64,000 nt of DNA from the NCBI RefSeq assembly GCF_003144535.1, contig NZ_PHFJ01000013.1, forward strand, positions 86,233-150,232, in the 5' to 3' direction. The translations under genes and the position numbers were made by a program. Below are positions 43,701 to 52,504 of the stretch, piece after piece. Positions within the stretch are counted from its first letter, which is position 1. The number at the start of each line of letters is the position of its first letter. The stretch comes from Proteus penneri. Its GTDB lineage: Bacteria > Pseudomonadota > Gammaproteobacteria > Enterobacterales > Enterobacteriaceae. The notes under the pieces were generated by a model. That model did no database searches and had not been told where the DNA came from. It was given only the letters and a program-made list of their open reading frames with translations.

Positions 43701-45920
43701 AATACACATAATGGTAATGATATTATTTCCTCCCCTTCAAATACTAAAAATATCTTTGATATCTATAATGGAACGAAGAGATTAAGTGGAGGAAATAAAG
43801 AAGATATATTTAATTTATTTACCTCAAAGTCTCCACTTTATGCTAGTCGTTTTTATGGTAGAGGAGGAAGTGATACACTTCGTATCGTAAAAACAACAAA
43901 TAAATATACAGGACATGAGATTAATTTATCTCATAACTACGTTAAATTTAGGCAATCAGAGGAACAGACTAACAGTAAAAATTTTCATTCAAAGTTGTTT
44001 CTTTATCAAGATAATGAGCGTTTGTATTCAAAGCAATTAGTTGATTCTATGCCAAATATTGTCTTACAAGATCAAAAAGTAATAGCCTATCTAGATAGTA
44101 TTGAGAATGTTATTGGTAGTGAGATTGGTGATGATATTATTTATGGTAATCAAGAGGCTAATTACTTAGATGGCGTGGGGGGGGCTGATTTATTATATGG
44201 ATTAGGGGGAAATGATACCTTAGTTTTACAAGAGGGATATGCTGAAGGTGGTGAAGGAAATGATAGTTATGTTATTTTAAGATCTTCTTTAGAAAAAAAT
44301 TATAGTGTTCATTTTGAAACGATCATTAATGAAGTGAGCCATATCGAGGCTAGCATTGTGCGATTAAACTATCGTTTTGATGAAATTGCTGCTATTTTCC
44401 GTCGAGGAAAAGATATTATTTTTGATATAAAAGTAAATGATGGAAATGAAAATAATGAATTAATTTATCACTCTATAACATTAAAAAATGTTTATAGTGA
44501 AAATACTACATTAGCACATAGATATACTTTAACCACACTAGATGGTTTTTTATTAACTGCAAATGAAAATAAAACTAGTGAAGATAATGTGCTATATACA
44601 TTTAGTTATTTAGATAAATACAATCAGAATAAAGAAATTATTCATAATCTTTATATCGATGATAATAACCACTCTTTGTCTATTTCATATTCTGATTACA
44701 ATAAGATAATAACGTTATTACCTCAGTTACAATACAGTGGTTTTTCTTTTGGTGAACAATTACGATTTGATATTCATGGTAATGAAAAGAATAATCATTA
44801 TTTGAATATTACGCCTAATTCATCTATTAAATTAAGCTCTGGTCAAGATAGTTATCAAATTAAAACTTATTTAGCAAAAGATAAGAATGATCACATTAAT
44901 CTTTCACTTTCTAATAATGTTGATGGAATGTTACCAAATAGTGTGAGTGATTTCTTTTTGTCTGATATTAGTGGTTTTGATTTAATATTTAATCAAGGAG
45001 TACTATCACATCGTTATAATCCTGATGCACATTTAAAGCTTATTATTGAAAAATCACATTTAAAATCTATCTTGGATTCAGGTATGAAAATTCGCTTTGT
45101 CGATAAAGACAATATCGTTTTTACTCTCCCTACAGATGAAAATTCACAACATCTACTTATGCCTATTACAGATTTAAATCTGGTGATAAGTAAAGAGAAT
45201 GATGTATTTATGATCCCTGAATCGCTTATTTTGAATAAAGAAACCTTGTCAGCATATTCGTTTAATTCACTTTACTCTGTATTAAGACCTATTTTAATGA
45301 CTCAACAGAAATCAAGTACCCAATCAATTGAGCACTTACCTATTCTTGAATTAATAGAAGGTGATGATATCGTCGTCAATCATAATAAATGTAGTTCGGT
45401 TATTGATGGCGGAAAAGGAGATGATCATATTGTTGTTAATCATGGACATCATATTTTAATTGCAGGAGAGGGAAATGATAATCTCAATGCTGGAAGTGGA
45501 AATGATTTATTAATATCTGAATTGGGTGATGACTATTTAAATGGTGGTGCAGGTAACAATGTTTATATTGTGAAAAAGCGTCATGGTGAAGTGACTATTT
45601 ATGATGAGGGGAACAGTAGCCACCTTTTTATTTCAGGGTTGTCAAAACACGACAAACTTATTGTTTCTCAAGTCGGTGATGATATGCAGTATAAAACGCA
45701 GGATAATCAGTTTGTTTTAACTGTAAAAACGCAACACGATGAAGCAGATAAAACGATTTCTATTATTGAGAAACAGAGTGTACTTTCTGCACAATCTCTT
45801 GCTTCGATTATTCAAGAAATGGCACAATTTAATCAGCAACAATTGGCTATAATGCAAGGTAGTGAATTTATTCCATCACCTACATGGTCTCCTCTATCAT
45901 TAGTGCAAAAACATTTGTGA
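37734..45920 (+). CDS. Giant Mcf/TcdB-like RTX toxin with C58-type cysteine protease domain
   Basis: One uninterrupted 2,728-codon frame, extremely rich in Ile, Asn, Lys, Asp and A+T. Domains inferred by eye are as follows. (1) Residues 1-300 are unassigned. (2) A papain-like C58/YopT-type module, with Cys344 in AGLCYGLSLNYL, His486 in KDHVIAIS and Asp506 in FSLFDSNS. (3) Residues about 880-1130 are unassigned and may be a second effector or processing module. (4) Residues about 1550-1800 resemble the TcdA/TcdB or Mcf/FitD pore region, with hydrophobic VVSGLVTLGVSIAMLAGSTI and GPIGIVAGAVIALATSIY. (5) Calcium-binding RTX repeats lie at about 2127-2185 and 2556-2612. (6) The C-terminal tail resembles a type I secretion signal. 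AGGA precedes the ATG. A terminator follows. No HlyC, HlyB, HlyD or TolC genes are nearby. The low GC suggests foreign origin. Confidence 0.85.
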   Translation: MNGFKEIIFKDNINKIVSKIESHIKENNSELFFNVQSVKRVLIENYISIFISKNEYAANEFLEKIDNNFSLYHKNYFTKGIDFIKEEINLSIENLFSNSARITSKEPNKIHKERFRLLIQNNLSGDYYLDFKDNKMFIQIDNENNKFKIINFDGYATFFYNKSELINKVHDIIIDKNNNNFLYYRFYNRKEYVSYFNNIENWKVNNKDIIREIINDIKKRKQINVNEYTSIELSESYSYKNIFIIRDKIENTEKVLHIYVDDIEEAFTVAKSKYDQVTDSGEHLLYKVGTGWFITKIKNNIVKKFSQYTDLLKPLERVMSRVNLIASMETNYDFSHIHSLAGLCYGLSLNYLVEVRNSGLEGGNKYLFWLKENISSYQSKKEFIDDKLDSILFNSMKEYEILNLIKEIKNIIFSQHFQIERLGEKSQYFVFDTFQALEYSQILENRGLKKLHVKKIVFDKDNIHKHIEGVMNSYNDYYAIIAFKDHVIAISYKRYSENNYKFSLFDSNSALLEYSDVRSINEALEKKMDFYGSHDVDNERYIIFDEYTKSEISNYRSVWDYNNIEINKGIAENIKKIGFALPFKDNITGRVVHYSEQGDLILELKKENVLIDVIVKDTYVDEGVYLVKSYIDDILENSQASKIILNKNDNNSVDIVVAELNNFQTIQKQNGYVEFNDIYYRDLIEINSYIVKGKNAKELKEIVSLIDILIEGNIYFDKLIASFSLINKINLFNSNNKSISLIEILNKVKNKLESKLFYDRLNYGKEKLIQLAEKNSLVAAKFYQLMVNEISDGTHGISNFIYNQIIENPYLPLDKKRSVGVEGYDYTIEFHNSSQYVNEIVEGINIPELKNTILIEGKNKLHLKENYKKLSEYRSDKYVNKLLNLIETEIDINKGDKTGYYSELYFELFRNNQFINRMIMHEISQLENYFNNGYREHNYSYHPSNFYIDKDNPIDIFEYSLSKNKDEIDCSYLLFDDNINNFKFLFSDNTFFSNENIDNVIIDSINSLYQDDIIIYFYNGVKSEDLTVYLNDNPEISTFLDYCLKNKIRVIATGSEDNTFFHHNFIKQKNDVDTLQSIINENKFFNEKTIIFAKKEKLLSYQSGDFFVEGIAQRLNMPIYQIIDNKVFLLSNHIIIKPIIERQYIDKPLLESSIVSDVIIAEADDDDFLFISNKEKISTENNNVRKEIYQIVSYLYPDYRDNKEFKLGYNQNIKTVISDFSEQITLYDILDYIKLNRYDLNLYQLGSIINKVDAINVEYHRKELKRISNEIIKGNVSIKRVVHQYADELSVTFNTTNKNKLENKLTQVIYDPLMSNKFNQYLLGEISFKQWHSLDLVTKGHNTLIEKASQAIKIIHSIYDNPALIKNLSFFSENLLASFFDENKKGILSRALLDNISIFKNYKKIINSFKNIITMVHNKMIPDSLSPAKALAKANDLNPLEFLNVKNQQLLNKETITINNLSIDKQLLINVGAKINGRSIDSIDLNTVNKWESKLTFDPYLLNDYFFSFSGDEKDKSLISLFRYLINNKKDKIKYLLSGDTNRIDYLSASERLTKLNELGHKEYQEQDWDVLRKASLNIPRHMRIISKIGYANITFGMWQSINSTFMLAEQLNNPLLTTKERKEVINNLAIMWSEMAYNGLSELIEITLAKGLLKYRHNPLEYVSKISTRVGIGLNVLSIGFDIYNAYDNFSRISDENNEKRRIDYIVNGSFAVVSGLVTLGVSIAMLAGSTIAGPIGIVAGAVIALATSIYNAARLIEEAKIKIHFTPLEELNNGFYAFLMGDLLPDKKNEIVYLETESQLEEMIDKNAVNYLNEVKKQNQQSRYFYTNEKQIYQEYYYYKVMPNLMGKTLDSILNPLGEYVAERISQNITQEEAEKIAALSFHLRAEKTEYKYYLPKEAIITNEILIFDIDFYVKELKRYTLDIISDDNSPIFDDVIDSDFIRKMKTTREDSILLFGENKLTGDLIKSNQYKKYYSSGWNENEVFHFNTHNGNDIISSPSNTKNIFDIYNGTKRLSGGNKEDIFNLFTSKSPLYASRFYGRGGSDTLRIVKTTNKYTGHEINLSHNYVKFRQSEEQTNSKNFHSKLFLYQDNERLYSKQLVDSMPNIVLQDQKVIAYLDSIENVIGSEIGDDIIYGNQEANYLDGVGGADLLYGLGGNDTLVLQEGYAEGGEGNDSYVILRSSLEKNYSVHFETIINEVSHIEASIVRLNYRFDEIAAIFRRGKDIIFDIKVNDGNENNELIYHSITLKNVYSENTTLAHRYTLTTLDGFLLTANENKTSEDNVLYTFSYLDKYNQNKEIIHNLYIDDNNHSLSISYSDYNKIITLLPQLQYSGFSFGEQLRFDIHGNEKNNHYLNITPNSSIKLSSGQDSYQIKTYLAKDKNDHINLSLSNNVDGMLPNSVSDFFLSDISGFDLIFNQGVLSHRYNPDAHLKLIIEKSHLKSILDSGMKIRFVDKDNIVFTLPTDENSQHLLMPITDLNLVISKENDVFMIPESLILNKETLSAYSFNSLYSVLRPILMTQQKSSTQSIEHLPILELIEGDDIVVNHNKCSSVIDGGKGDDHIVVNHGHHILIAGEGNDNLNAGSGNDLLISELGDDYLNGGAGNNVYIVKKRHGEVTIYDEGNSSHLFISGLSKHDKLIVSQVGDDMQYKTQDNQFVLTVKTQHDEADKTISIIEKQSVLSAQSLASIIQEMAQFNQQQLAIMQGSEFIPSPTWSPLSLVQKHL

Positions 45921-45932
45921 GTTTCAATATAT

Positions 45933-45965
45933 AAAAACAGCACTGATTTTAGTGCTGTTTTTATT
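45933..45965. terminator. Bidirectional terminator after the giant toxin gene
   Basis: AAAAACAGCACT and AGTGCTGTTTTT pair over 12 bases with a 6-base loop, between the toxin and yaaA, which are convergent. Confidence 0.88.
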
Positions 45966-45986
45966 GATTGCTAATAGTTAATATTT

Positions 45987-46769
45987 TTATTTTGCCAGTG
46001 ATTCTGCACGTTTAAAGACTAAGGTATTACCTTCTGATTCTGTAGAATTAAACTGATAACCTTCAAGGTCAAACTCTTTCAGTTGTGCTTTATTAGTCAG
46101 TTTTTCTTGAATAATAAAGCGGCTCATTAATCCACGGGCTTTTTTAGCGTAGAAGCTGATAATTTTATATTTGCCATTTTTTTCGTCAAGGAAAACAGGT
46201 TTAATAATTTCAGCATTAAGTTTTTTGGGATTAACTGATTTAAAATATTCATCAGACGCTAAATTGATTAAAACATTATCACCTTGTTCTTCAAGCGCTT
46301 TGTTTAACGTTTCTGTAATAGTGTTTCCCCAAAATTGGTATAAATCACTACCTTTTTTATTTTTTAGCTTTATTCCCATTTCAAGGCGATAAGGTTGCAT
46401 TAAATCAAGAGGACGCAGTACGCCATATAAGCCAGAAAGCATGCGTAAATGTTGTTGTGCAAATTGAAAATCATCTTCAGAAAAAAGTTCAGCTTGCATT
46501 CCAGTATAAACATCACCTTTAAATGCCAAAATAGCTTGGCGTGCATTTTCTGGTGTGAAATTAGGTTGCCATTCACCAAAACGAGCGGCATTTAACCCTG
46601 CGAGTTTATCACTTATTTTCATTAAGCTCGCGATATCGCTTGATGATAATTTTCGACATTCTTCGATAAGTTGTTGGGAATATTTTAGCAATTCAGGTTG
46701 TGTGAAGTGCGTTGTAGCTAAAGGCGATTCGAAATCCAGTGTTTTTGCTGGTGAAATAGTGATTAGCAT
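45987..46769 (-). CDS. yaaA: Peroxide stress protein YaaA
   Basis: A 260-residue UPF0246 (YaaA) protein. It limits intracellular free iron during hydrogen peroxide stress in E. coli, and binds DNA. The family N-terminus [17 protein letters not shown] and the central [44 protein letters not shown] are well conserved. In E. coli it lies beside thrC; here the giant toxin gene separates them. Confidence 0.96.
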   Translation of the reverse strand: MLITISPAKTLDFESPLATTHFTQPELLKYSQQLIEECRKLSSSDIASLMKISDKLAGLNAARFGEWQPNFTPENARQAILAFKGDVYTGMQAELFSEDDFQFAQQHLRMLSGLYGVLRPLDLMQPYRLEMGIKLKNKKGSDLYQFWGNTITETLNKALEEQGDNVLINLASDEYFKSVNPKKLNAEIIKPVFLDEKNGKYKIISFYAKKARGLMSRFIIQEKLTNKAQLKEFDLEGYQFNSTESEGNTLVFKRAESLAK

Positions 46770-47073
46770 AATTCCCTCGATACGTTATTTTAATATTGAC
46801 CAAATATAGCAAATTCTTTTGATTAAAGATTAAATTATAGTAATAGGAAAAAACAATGGTTTCTCTTTTTTGTCATGAAATTCGATAATTTAAACGATTC
46901 AGTCTGTGGTTTTCTTCTGTTTTTTTCCGCTTTTATTTTGCGAAAACGTTTGGCATTCAAATAATTGCTTTGTATGAATCTAAGCGTCTTGTAGTGTGAG
47001 CAGTCCATGTTATTATCAATAGATATCCGCAGGTGACTGCAAACAGATTTACCTAGTAGATGAGATAAACAAA
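46770..47073. other. Intergenic region before talB
   Basis: A 304-base region between divergent yaaA and talB. The right end holds the talB ribosome site (GATGAGATAAACAAA). No other gene or defined site was recognised. Confidence 0.55.
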
Positions 47074-48027
47074 ATGACCAACAAATTGACTTCTTTGCGT
47101 AAGCTGACAACTGTTGTTGCTGACACTGGTGACATTGCAGCAATGAAACTGTATCAGCCACAAGACGCAACTACCAACCCATCTTTAATTTTAAATGCAG
47201 CTCAAATTCCTGAATATCGTAAATTAATTGATGAAGCGATTGAATGGGCGCGTTCACAAAGCGATTCTCGTGAACAACAAATCGTTGATGCTTGCGACAA
47301 ACTGGCAGTAAATATCGGTTTAGAAATTTTAAAACTGATCCCTGGTCGTATTTCAACAGAAGTTGATGCACGTCTTTCTTACGATACTCAAGCGTGTATT
47401 GAAAAAGCACGCCATTTAATGAAACTTTACAATGATGCGGGTATCAGTAACGACCGTATTCTTATCAAATTAGCATCTACTTGGCAGGGTATCCGTGCCG
47501 CAGAGCAATTAGAAAAAGAAGGTATCAACTGTAACCTGACTTTACTGTTCTCTTTTGCTCAAGCGCGTGCATGTGCTGAAGCCGGTGTTTACCTGATTTC
47601 TCCATTTGTTGGTCGTATCATGGATTGGTATAAAGCCAATACTGATAAAAAAGAATTTGCTCCAGCTGAAGATCCAGGTGTAATTTCTGTTACTGAAATC
47701 TATAACTATTACAAACAACACGGTTATAACACTGTAGTTATGGGCGCAAGTTTCCGTAATATAGGTGAAATTTTAGAATTAGCCGGTTGTGACCGTTTAA
47801 CTATTGCTCCAGCACTGTTAAAAGAATTATCAGAAGCTGAAGGTGAAGTTGAACATAAATTATCCTATAAAGGTGAAGTGAAAGCGCGTCCAGAAGCTAT
47901 CACTGAAGCTCAATTTTATTGGGAACACAACGCTGATCCAATGGCAGTAGATAAATTATCTGACGGTATTCGTAAATTTGCTGTCGATCAGGAAAAATTA
48001 GAGAAAATGATTGCGGATTTATTATAA
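47074..48027 (+). CDS. talB: Transaldolase B
   Basis: A 317-residue TIM-barrel enzyme of the non-oxidative pentose phosphate pathway (transfers dihydroxyacetone from sedoheptulose-7-P to glyceraldehyde-3-P). The Schiff-base lysine is Lys132 in [12 protein letters not shown]; the [10 protein letters not shown] and [31 protein letters not shown] signatures are present. Length matches E. coli TalB. A terminator follows. Confidence 0.97.
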   Translation: MTNKLTSLRKLTTVVADTGDIAAMKLYQPQDATTNPSLILNAAQIPEYRKLIDEAIEWARSQSDSREQQIVDACDKLAVNIGLEILKLIPGRISTEVDARLSYDTQACIEKARHLMKLYNDAGISNDRILIKLASTWQGIRAAEQLEKEGINCNLTLLFSFAQARACAEAGVYLISPFVGRIMDWYKANTDKKEFAPAEDPGVISVTEIYNYYKQHGYNTVVMGASFRNIGEILELAGCDRLTIAPALLKELSEAEGEVEHKLSYKGEVKARPEAITEAQFYWEHNADPMAVDKLSDGIRKFAVDQEKLEKMIADLL

Positions 48028-48057
48028 TTCGTCGTTAAATTCTTATAAAAATCTTAA

Positions 48058-48088
48058 ATACCCATCTTATATAGATGGGTATTTTTAT
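48058..48088 (+). terminator. Terminator of talB
   Basis: ATACCCATCT and AGATGGGTAT pair over 10 bases, followed by TTTTATTTTTTT. Confidence 0.85.
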
Positions 48089-48197
48089 TTTTTTCTTCTC
48101 AAAATAACATTTAAGTAAATTTTAAGATTAAATTGATTGGAATATATTATTTATCCAGTAATAATTATTAAAATACTCTATTTATTATTGGTGAATT

Positions 48198-49181
48198 ATG
48201 AAAAAGATTGTCTTGGCAACGGTACTTGCATCGTTATTTTTCGGTAGCGCTGCAATGGCAGAGAGCAAAACCGCTTTCTCTTTACCTGCAATTGAAAAAA
48301 GTGCTGAAGGTGGAAACGCTGCATCCCAGTATCAATTGGGCGTAAAATATGAGAACGGGGAAGGTGTTGAACAAGATGCACAAAAAGCGCTGGAATGGTA
48401 TATCAAAGCTGCTGAGCAAGGTCACGCTGAAGCACAGTTAAATTTAGCACTTATGTATGACATGAGTGATTATATTGATCGTGATGCAGAAAAAGCAGTC
48501 TATTGGTATAACAAAGCGGCTGTTCAAGGTGTCTCTTTAGCCCAATATAATCTTGCTGTTTCTTACGATGATGGTGATGGTGTAGAACAAGACCACGAGA
48601 AAGCCGTGTATTGGTATACTAAAGCCGGTGAGCAAGGTGATAGTGATGCACAATACAATCTCGGTATCTCTTATGATGAAGGTATCGGTGTAGCGCAAGA
48701 TCATGAAAAAGCGGTTGTCTGGTATACAAAAGCAGCAGAGCAAGGCCACTCTGATGCGCAATATAATCTTGCTGTCTCTTATGATGACGGTGAAGGTGTA
48801 GAGCGTAACGGCACTAAAGCTGTTTTCTGGTATACCAAAGCAGCAAATCAAGGTAATCGTGATGCGCAAAATAACTTAGGCGTAATGTACGATGAAGGCG
48901 ACGGTGTTGCTAAAGATGCACGTAAAGCGGTTGAATGGTATAGAAAATCAGCTATTCAAGGTAATGGTTTGGCACAAAACAATCTGGCTTTAAACTATTA
49001 CTACGGTAAAGGCGTTAAACGTGATTTGAAAGAAGCTTACGCATGGTTCGCTGTTGCTGTTGAAAATGGTGATGGTGATGAAGCTATGCTAAAACGTACT
49101 GCTCGTGCATTAAATGCAGCACAATTAGCTGAAGCGAAAAAATTAGCAGCTTCTTATATTGCTAAATATATTGATGAGTAA
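48198..49181 (+). CDS. Secreted Sel1-repeat (SLR) protein
   Basis: A 327-residue protein with a Sec signal peptide (KKIVLATVLASLFFGSAAMA) and then about seven tandem Sel1/TPR-like repeats of 36 residues (consensus AQYNLAVSYDDGxGVxxDxxKAVxWYTKAAEQG) covering residues about 30-285. The repeats are similar at DNA level too, so internal duplication is recent. Sel1 proteins act as protein-interaction scaffolds; no partner can be named. It sits between talB and mog where E. coli has no such gene, with its own terminator. It is not a recognised gene of the core operon. Confidence 0.9.
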   Translation: MKKIVLATVLASLFFGSAAMAESKTAFSLPAIEKSAEGGNAASQYQLGVKYENGEGVEQDAQKALEWYIKAAEQGHAEAQLNLALMYDMSDYIDRDAEKAVYWYNKAAVQGVSLAQYNLAVSYDDGDGVEQDHEKAVYWYTKAGEQGDSDAQYNLGISYDEGIGVAQDHEKAVVWYTKAAEQGHSDAQYNLAVSYDDGEGVERNGTKAVFWYTKAANQGNRDAQNNLGVMYDEGDGVAKDARKAVEWYRKSAIQGNGLAQNNLALNYYYGKGVKRDLKEAYAWFAVAVENGDGDEAMLKRTARALNAAQLAEAKKLAASYIAKYIDE

Positions 49182-49210
49182 TATTAATTAATATTATTCA
49201 AGATGAAAGA

Positions 49211-49236
49211 GAGGGAGCTTATGCTCCCTTTTTTAT
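49211..49236 (+). terminator. Terminator of the Sel1-repeat gene
   Basis: AGGGAGC, TTAT, GCTCCCT followed by TTTTT. Confidence 0.85.
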
Positions 49237-49404
49237 TTTAGTTAAAGCCGAATAAAAATAGATTGTTATCATTTCTTTATTATTTATTCTCAATAATCAA
49301 ATATTAAATATCAGTAATATATTGAGATTCTTTTTAATTCTCTTGTGTTCTCATGGTAATATCTGCGCGCAAGTTAGACGGTGATTGATTAATTGAGGTT
49401 TGAT

Positions 49405-49992
49405 ATGAACGAATTACGCATAGGGTTAGTTTCTGTTTCTGATCGCGCATCCAGTGGGATTTATGAAGATAAAGGCTTACCCGCTTTAGAAGCTTGGCTA
49501 AAAGCCGCATTAATAACGCCTTTTCATATCGAATCCCGCTTAATTCCTGATGAACAACTTATGATTGAGCAAACATTGTGTGAACTAGTTGATGAAGCTG
49601 GTTGTCATTTAGTGTTAACTACAGGGGGAACGGGGCCTGCTCGCCGTGATGTTACGCCTGATGCCACATTAGCAATTGCCGATAGAGAAATGCCAGGTTT
49701 TGGTGAGCAGATGCGTCAAATTAGTTTGAAGTTTGTACCTACCGCTATTTTATCTCGCCAAGTTGGTGTTATCCGTAACCAAGCGTTAATTCTAAATCTA
49801 CCAGGCCAACCTAAAGCCATTGCAGAAACGTTAGAAGGATTAAAAGATAACGAGGGTAATGTGATTGTTAGCGGTATTTTTGCCAGTGTACCGTACTGTA
49901 TTCAATTGCTTGATGGCCCTTATGTCGAAACTAATGAAGCTATAGTTGCTGCGTTTAGGCCTAAATCAGCCCGCCGTTCTACTTCAGCGTAA
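49405..49992 (+). CDS. mog: Molybdopterin adenylyltransferase Mog
   Basis: A 195-residue enzyme that adenylates molybdopterin before molybdenum insertion in molybdenum cofactor synthesis. Family motif LTTGGTGPARRDVTPDATLAIADREMPGFGEQMR is clear. The start ATG at 49405, with GAGGTTTGAT upstream, gives MNELRIGLVSVSDRASSG as in E. coli Mog. It lies upstream of dnaK with about 480 bases between. Confidence 0.95.
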   Translation: MNELRIGLVSVSDRASSGIYEDKGLPALEAWLKAALITPFHIESRLIPDEQLMIEQTLCELVDEAGCHLVLTTGGTGPARRDVTPDATLAIADREMPGFGEQMRQISLKFVPTAILSRQVGVIRNQALILNLPGQPKAIAETLEGLKDNEGNVIVSGIFASVPYCIQLLDGPYVETNEAIVAAFRPKSARRSTSA

Positions 49993-50474
49993 ATAATTTA
50001 AGAGGTTATTTTTGTCGTCAACTTCTGACTAGGAAACGTGCTAGCTAAGTTGGGATAACACAAAAGTAACCTTATATTTATTTGATATTTTTATTGTTGA
50101 AGTTAAAAAACCTTGTTTTTCAAATAATTACAAGCCTTTTTTAAAGGCTGATCTTAAAAATAATTTCAGATAAGTCATAATATTATTTGTATTTAATATA
50201 ACATATTGAAAAATAATAATTTTTAATTCCCTTCTTATTATCAAACACAAATTTTTCGCATTTTTTGCATTTTTTTTCATTATTCCCCTTGATGAATGTA
50301 TTTATGACCCCATCTTCTTTTCAACTGCAATTACCACTATTGAGTTGCGTTGATTTTATATCCGCTTCGAGATGATGTTGTTAAGTCTATTAATTTGTGA
50401 CTTGAAAAATGAATATTCATCCGCATATAGATTGGTAGTCAAATTGATAAAGAATTCTCTTTGGAGGCGTTTAA
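49993..50474. other. Long region between mog and dnaK
   Basis: A 482-base gap without a gene, A+T-rich apart from the dnaK heat-shock promoter (entered separately). The satP/yaaW/yaaI genes found here in E. coli are absent. Confidence 0.65.
50288..50315 (+). promoter_or_regulatory. Sigma-32 heat-shock promoter of dnaK
   Basis: CTTGATG (50288-50294) and CCCCATCTT (50308-50316) with a 13-base spacer fit the sigma-32 consensus CTTGAAA/CCCCATnT and the E. coli dnaK P1 promoter. It lies about 160 bases before the dnaK start. Confidence 0.9.
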
Positions 50475-52400
50475 ATGGGTAAAATTATTGGTATTGACCT
50501 GGGTACAACTAACTCTTGTGTTGCTGTAATGGACGGCAAAAATGCCCGGGTTATTGAAAACGCTGAAGGTGATCGCACAACGCCTTCAATCGTTGCTTAT
50601 GCACAAGATGGTGAAATCTTAGTTGGTCAACCTGCAAAACGTCAGGCTGTCACTAATCCACAAAATACTTTATTTGCCATCAAGCGTTTAATTGGTCGTC
50701 GTTTTGAAGATGCTGAAGTTCAGCGTGACGTTGCTATCATGCCTTACAAAATCGTAAAAGCTGATAACGGTGATGCTTGGATTGAAGCGCGTAACGAAAA
50801 AATGGCTCCACCACAAGTTTCTGCTGAAGTCCTGAAAAAAATGAAGAAAACAGCAGAAGACTATTTAGGTGAAGCAGTTACTGAGGCAGTAATTACCGTT
50901 CCTGCTTACTTTAACGATGCTCAACGTCAAGCAACTAAAGATGCGGGCCGTATCGCAGGTCTTGAAGTTAAACGTATTATTAACGAACCAACAGCGGCTG
51001 CTCTGGCTTATGGCTTAGATCGTGAAGTGGGTAACCGTACTATCGCAGTTTATGACTTAGGTGGTGGTACATTCGATATCTCTATCATCGAAATCGATGA
51101 AGTTGATGGCGAAAAAACCTATGAAGTTCTGTCAACCAATGGTGATACTCACTTAGGTGGTGAAGACTTCGATAGCCGTTTAATTAACTACTTAGTTGAT
51201 GAATTTAAGAAAGAACAAGGCATTGATCTGCGCAATGATCCATTAGCAATGCAACGTCTGAAAGAAGCAGCAGAAAAAGCGAAAATCGAATTATCTTCTG
51301 CACAACAAACAGATGTTAACTTGCCATATGTCACAGCGGATGCAACAGGCCCTAAACACTTAAATATCAAAGTAACTCGTGCAAAATTAGAATCTTTAGT
51401 TGAAGATTTAGTTAAGCGTTCAATGGAACCAGTACGTGTTGCATTAGAAGATGCTGGCCTGAAAGTAAGTGAAGTTAACGACGTTATTCTGGTTGGTGGT
51501 CAAACTCGTATGCCAATGGTTCAGAAAACTGTTGCTGATTTCTTTGGTAAAGAGCCACGTAAAGACGTTAACCCTGATGAAGCGGTTGCAATGGGTGCTG
51601 CTGTTCAAGGCGGTGTATTAGCGGGTGATGTTAAAGACGTTCTGTTACTTGACGTAACTCCACTGTCTTTAGGTATCGAAACAATGGGTGGTGTAATGAC
51701 TTCCCTGATTGCGAAAAATACCACAATCCCAACTAAACATAGCCAAGTGTTCTCTACCGCAGAAGATAACCAATCTGCTGTAACTATTCACGTATTACAA
51801 GGTGAACGTAAACGTGCTAGTGATAACAAATCACTGGGTCAATTTAACTTAGATGGTATTCAGGCTGCGCCACGCGGTATGCCACAAATCGAAGTGACTT
51901 TTGATATCGATGCTGATGGTATCTTGCATGTATCAGCGAAAGATAAAAACAGTGGTCGTGAGCAAAACATCACAATCAAAGCATCTTCTGGTTTAAATGA
52001 AGATGAAATCCAAAAAATGGTTCGTGATGCAGAAGCAAACGCAGAAGCTGACCGTAAGTTTGAAGAATTAGTACAAACTCGTAACCAAGCAGACCAATTA
52101 GTTCACGGTACACGTAAACAAATTGAAGAAGCGGGTGATAAATTACCAGCGAATGATAAAGAAGCTATCGAAAAAGCGGTAAGCGAGTTAGAAATTGCTT
52201 CTAAAGGCGAAGATAAAGACGCTATTGAAGCAAAAATTAAAGCATTAGTTGAAGCTTCTGAAAAACTGCTAGAAATCGCACAACAACAAGCTCAAGCAGG
52301 CGCAGCAGGTAATGCCGCAGATGTGGATGCAAGTGCGAAGAAAGATGATGATGTTGTCGATGCAGAATTTGAAGAAGTTGACGGCAAAGACAAGAAATAA
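50475..52400 (+). CDS. dnaK: Chaperone DnaK (Hsp70)
   Basis: A 641-residue Hsp70. The nucleotide-binding domain starts [21 protein letters not shown] and includes [27 protein letters not shown] and [13 protein letters not shown]. The substrate-binding domain contains [17 protein letters not shown]. The acidic tail ends in [13 protein letters not shown] at 50475 has a GGAG site. A sigma-32 promoter is upstream and dnaJ follows after 104 bases. Confidence 0.99.
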   Translation: MGKIIGIDLGTTNSCVAVMDGKNARVIENAEGDRTTPSIVAYAQDGEILVGQPAKRQAVTNPQNTLFAIKRLIGRRFEDAEVQRDVAIMPYKIVKADNGDAWIEARNEKMAPPQVSAEVLKKMKKTAEDYLGEAVTEAVITVPAYFNDAQRQATKDAGRIAGLEVKRIINEPTAAALAYGLDREVGNRTIAVYDLGGGTFDISIIEIDEVDGEKTYEVLSTNGDTHLGGEDFDSRLINYLVDEFKKEQGIDLRNDPLAMQRLKEAAEKAKIELSSAQQTDVNLPYVTADATGPKHLNIKVTRAKLESLVEDLVKRSMEPVRVALEDAGLKVSEVNDVILVGGQTRMPMVQKTVADFFGKEPRKDVNPDEAVAMGAAVQGGVLAGDVKDVLLLDVTPLSLGIETMGGVMTSLIAKNTTIPTKHSQVFSTAEDNQSAVTIHVLQGERKRASDNKSLGQFNLDGIQAAPRGMPQIEVTFDIDADGILHVSAKDKNSGREQNITIKASSGLNEDEIQKMVRDAEANAEADRKFEELVQTRNQADQLVHGTRKQIEEAGDKLPANDKEAIEKAVSELEIASKGEDKDAIEAKIKALVEASEKLLEIAQQQAQAGAAGNAADVDASAKKDDDVVDAEFEEVDGKDKK

Positions 52401-52449
52401 TGCCCTTAACGGGCCACGGTAACTCACTGTGAATAGTTACTGATACCGA

Positions 52450-52481
52450 ACACGGGCGTCGAGGAAACTCAACGCCCGTGT
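52450..52481 (+). terminator. Stem-loop between dnaK and dnaJ
   Basis: ACACGGGCGT and ACGCCCGTGT pair over 10 bases with a 12-base loop. No T-run follows, so it may act as a partial attenuator or RNA-stability element, not a classical terminator. Confidence 0.6.
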
Positions 52482-52504
52482 GCTTATGTCAAGGGTAATC
52501 TAGA

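Noticed and set aside
48300..49050. Repeated DNA treated as a mobile or CRISPR-like repeat
   Set aside because: The repetition is in-frame coding repeats of the Sel1 protein.
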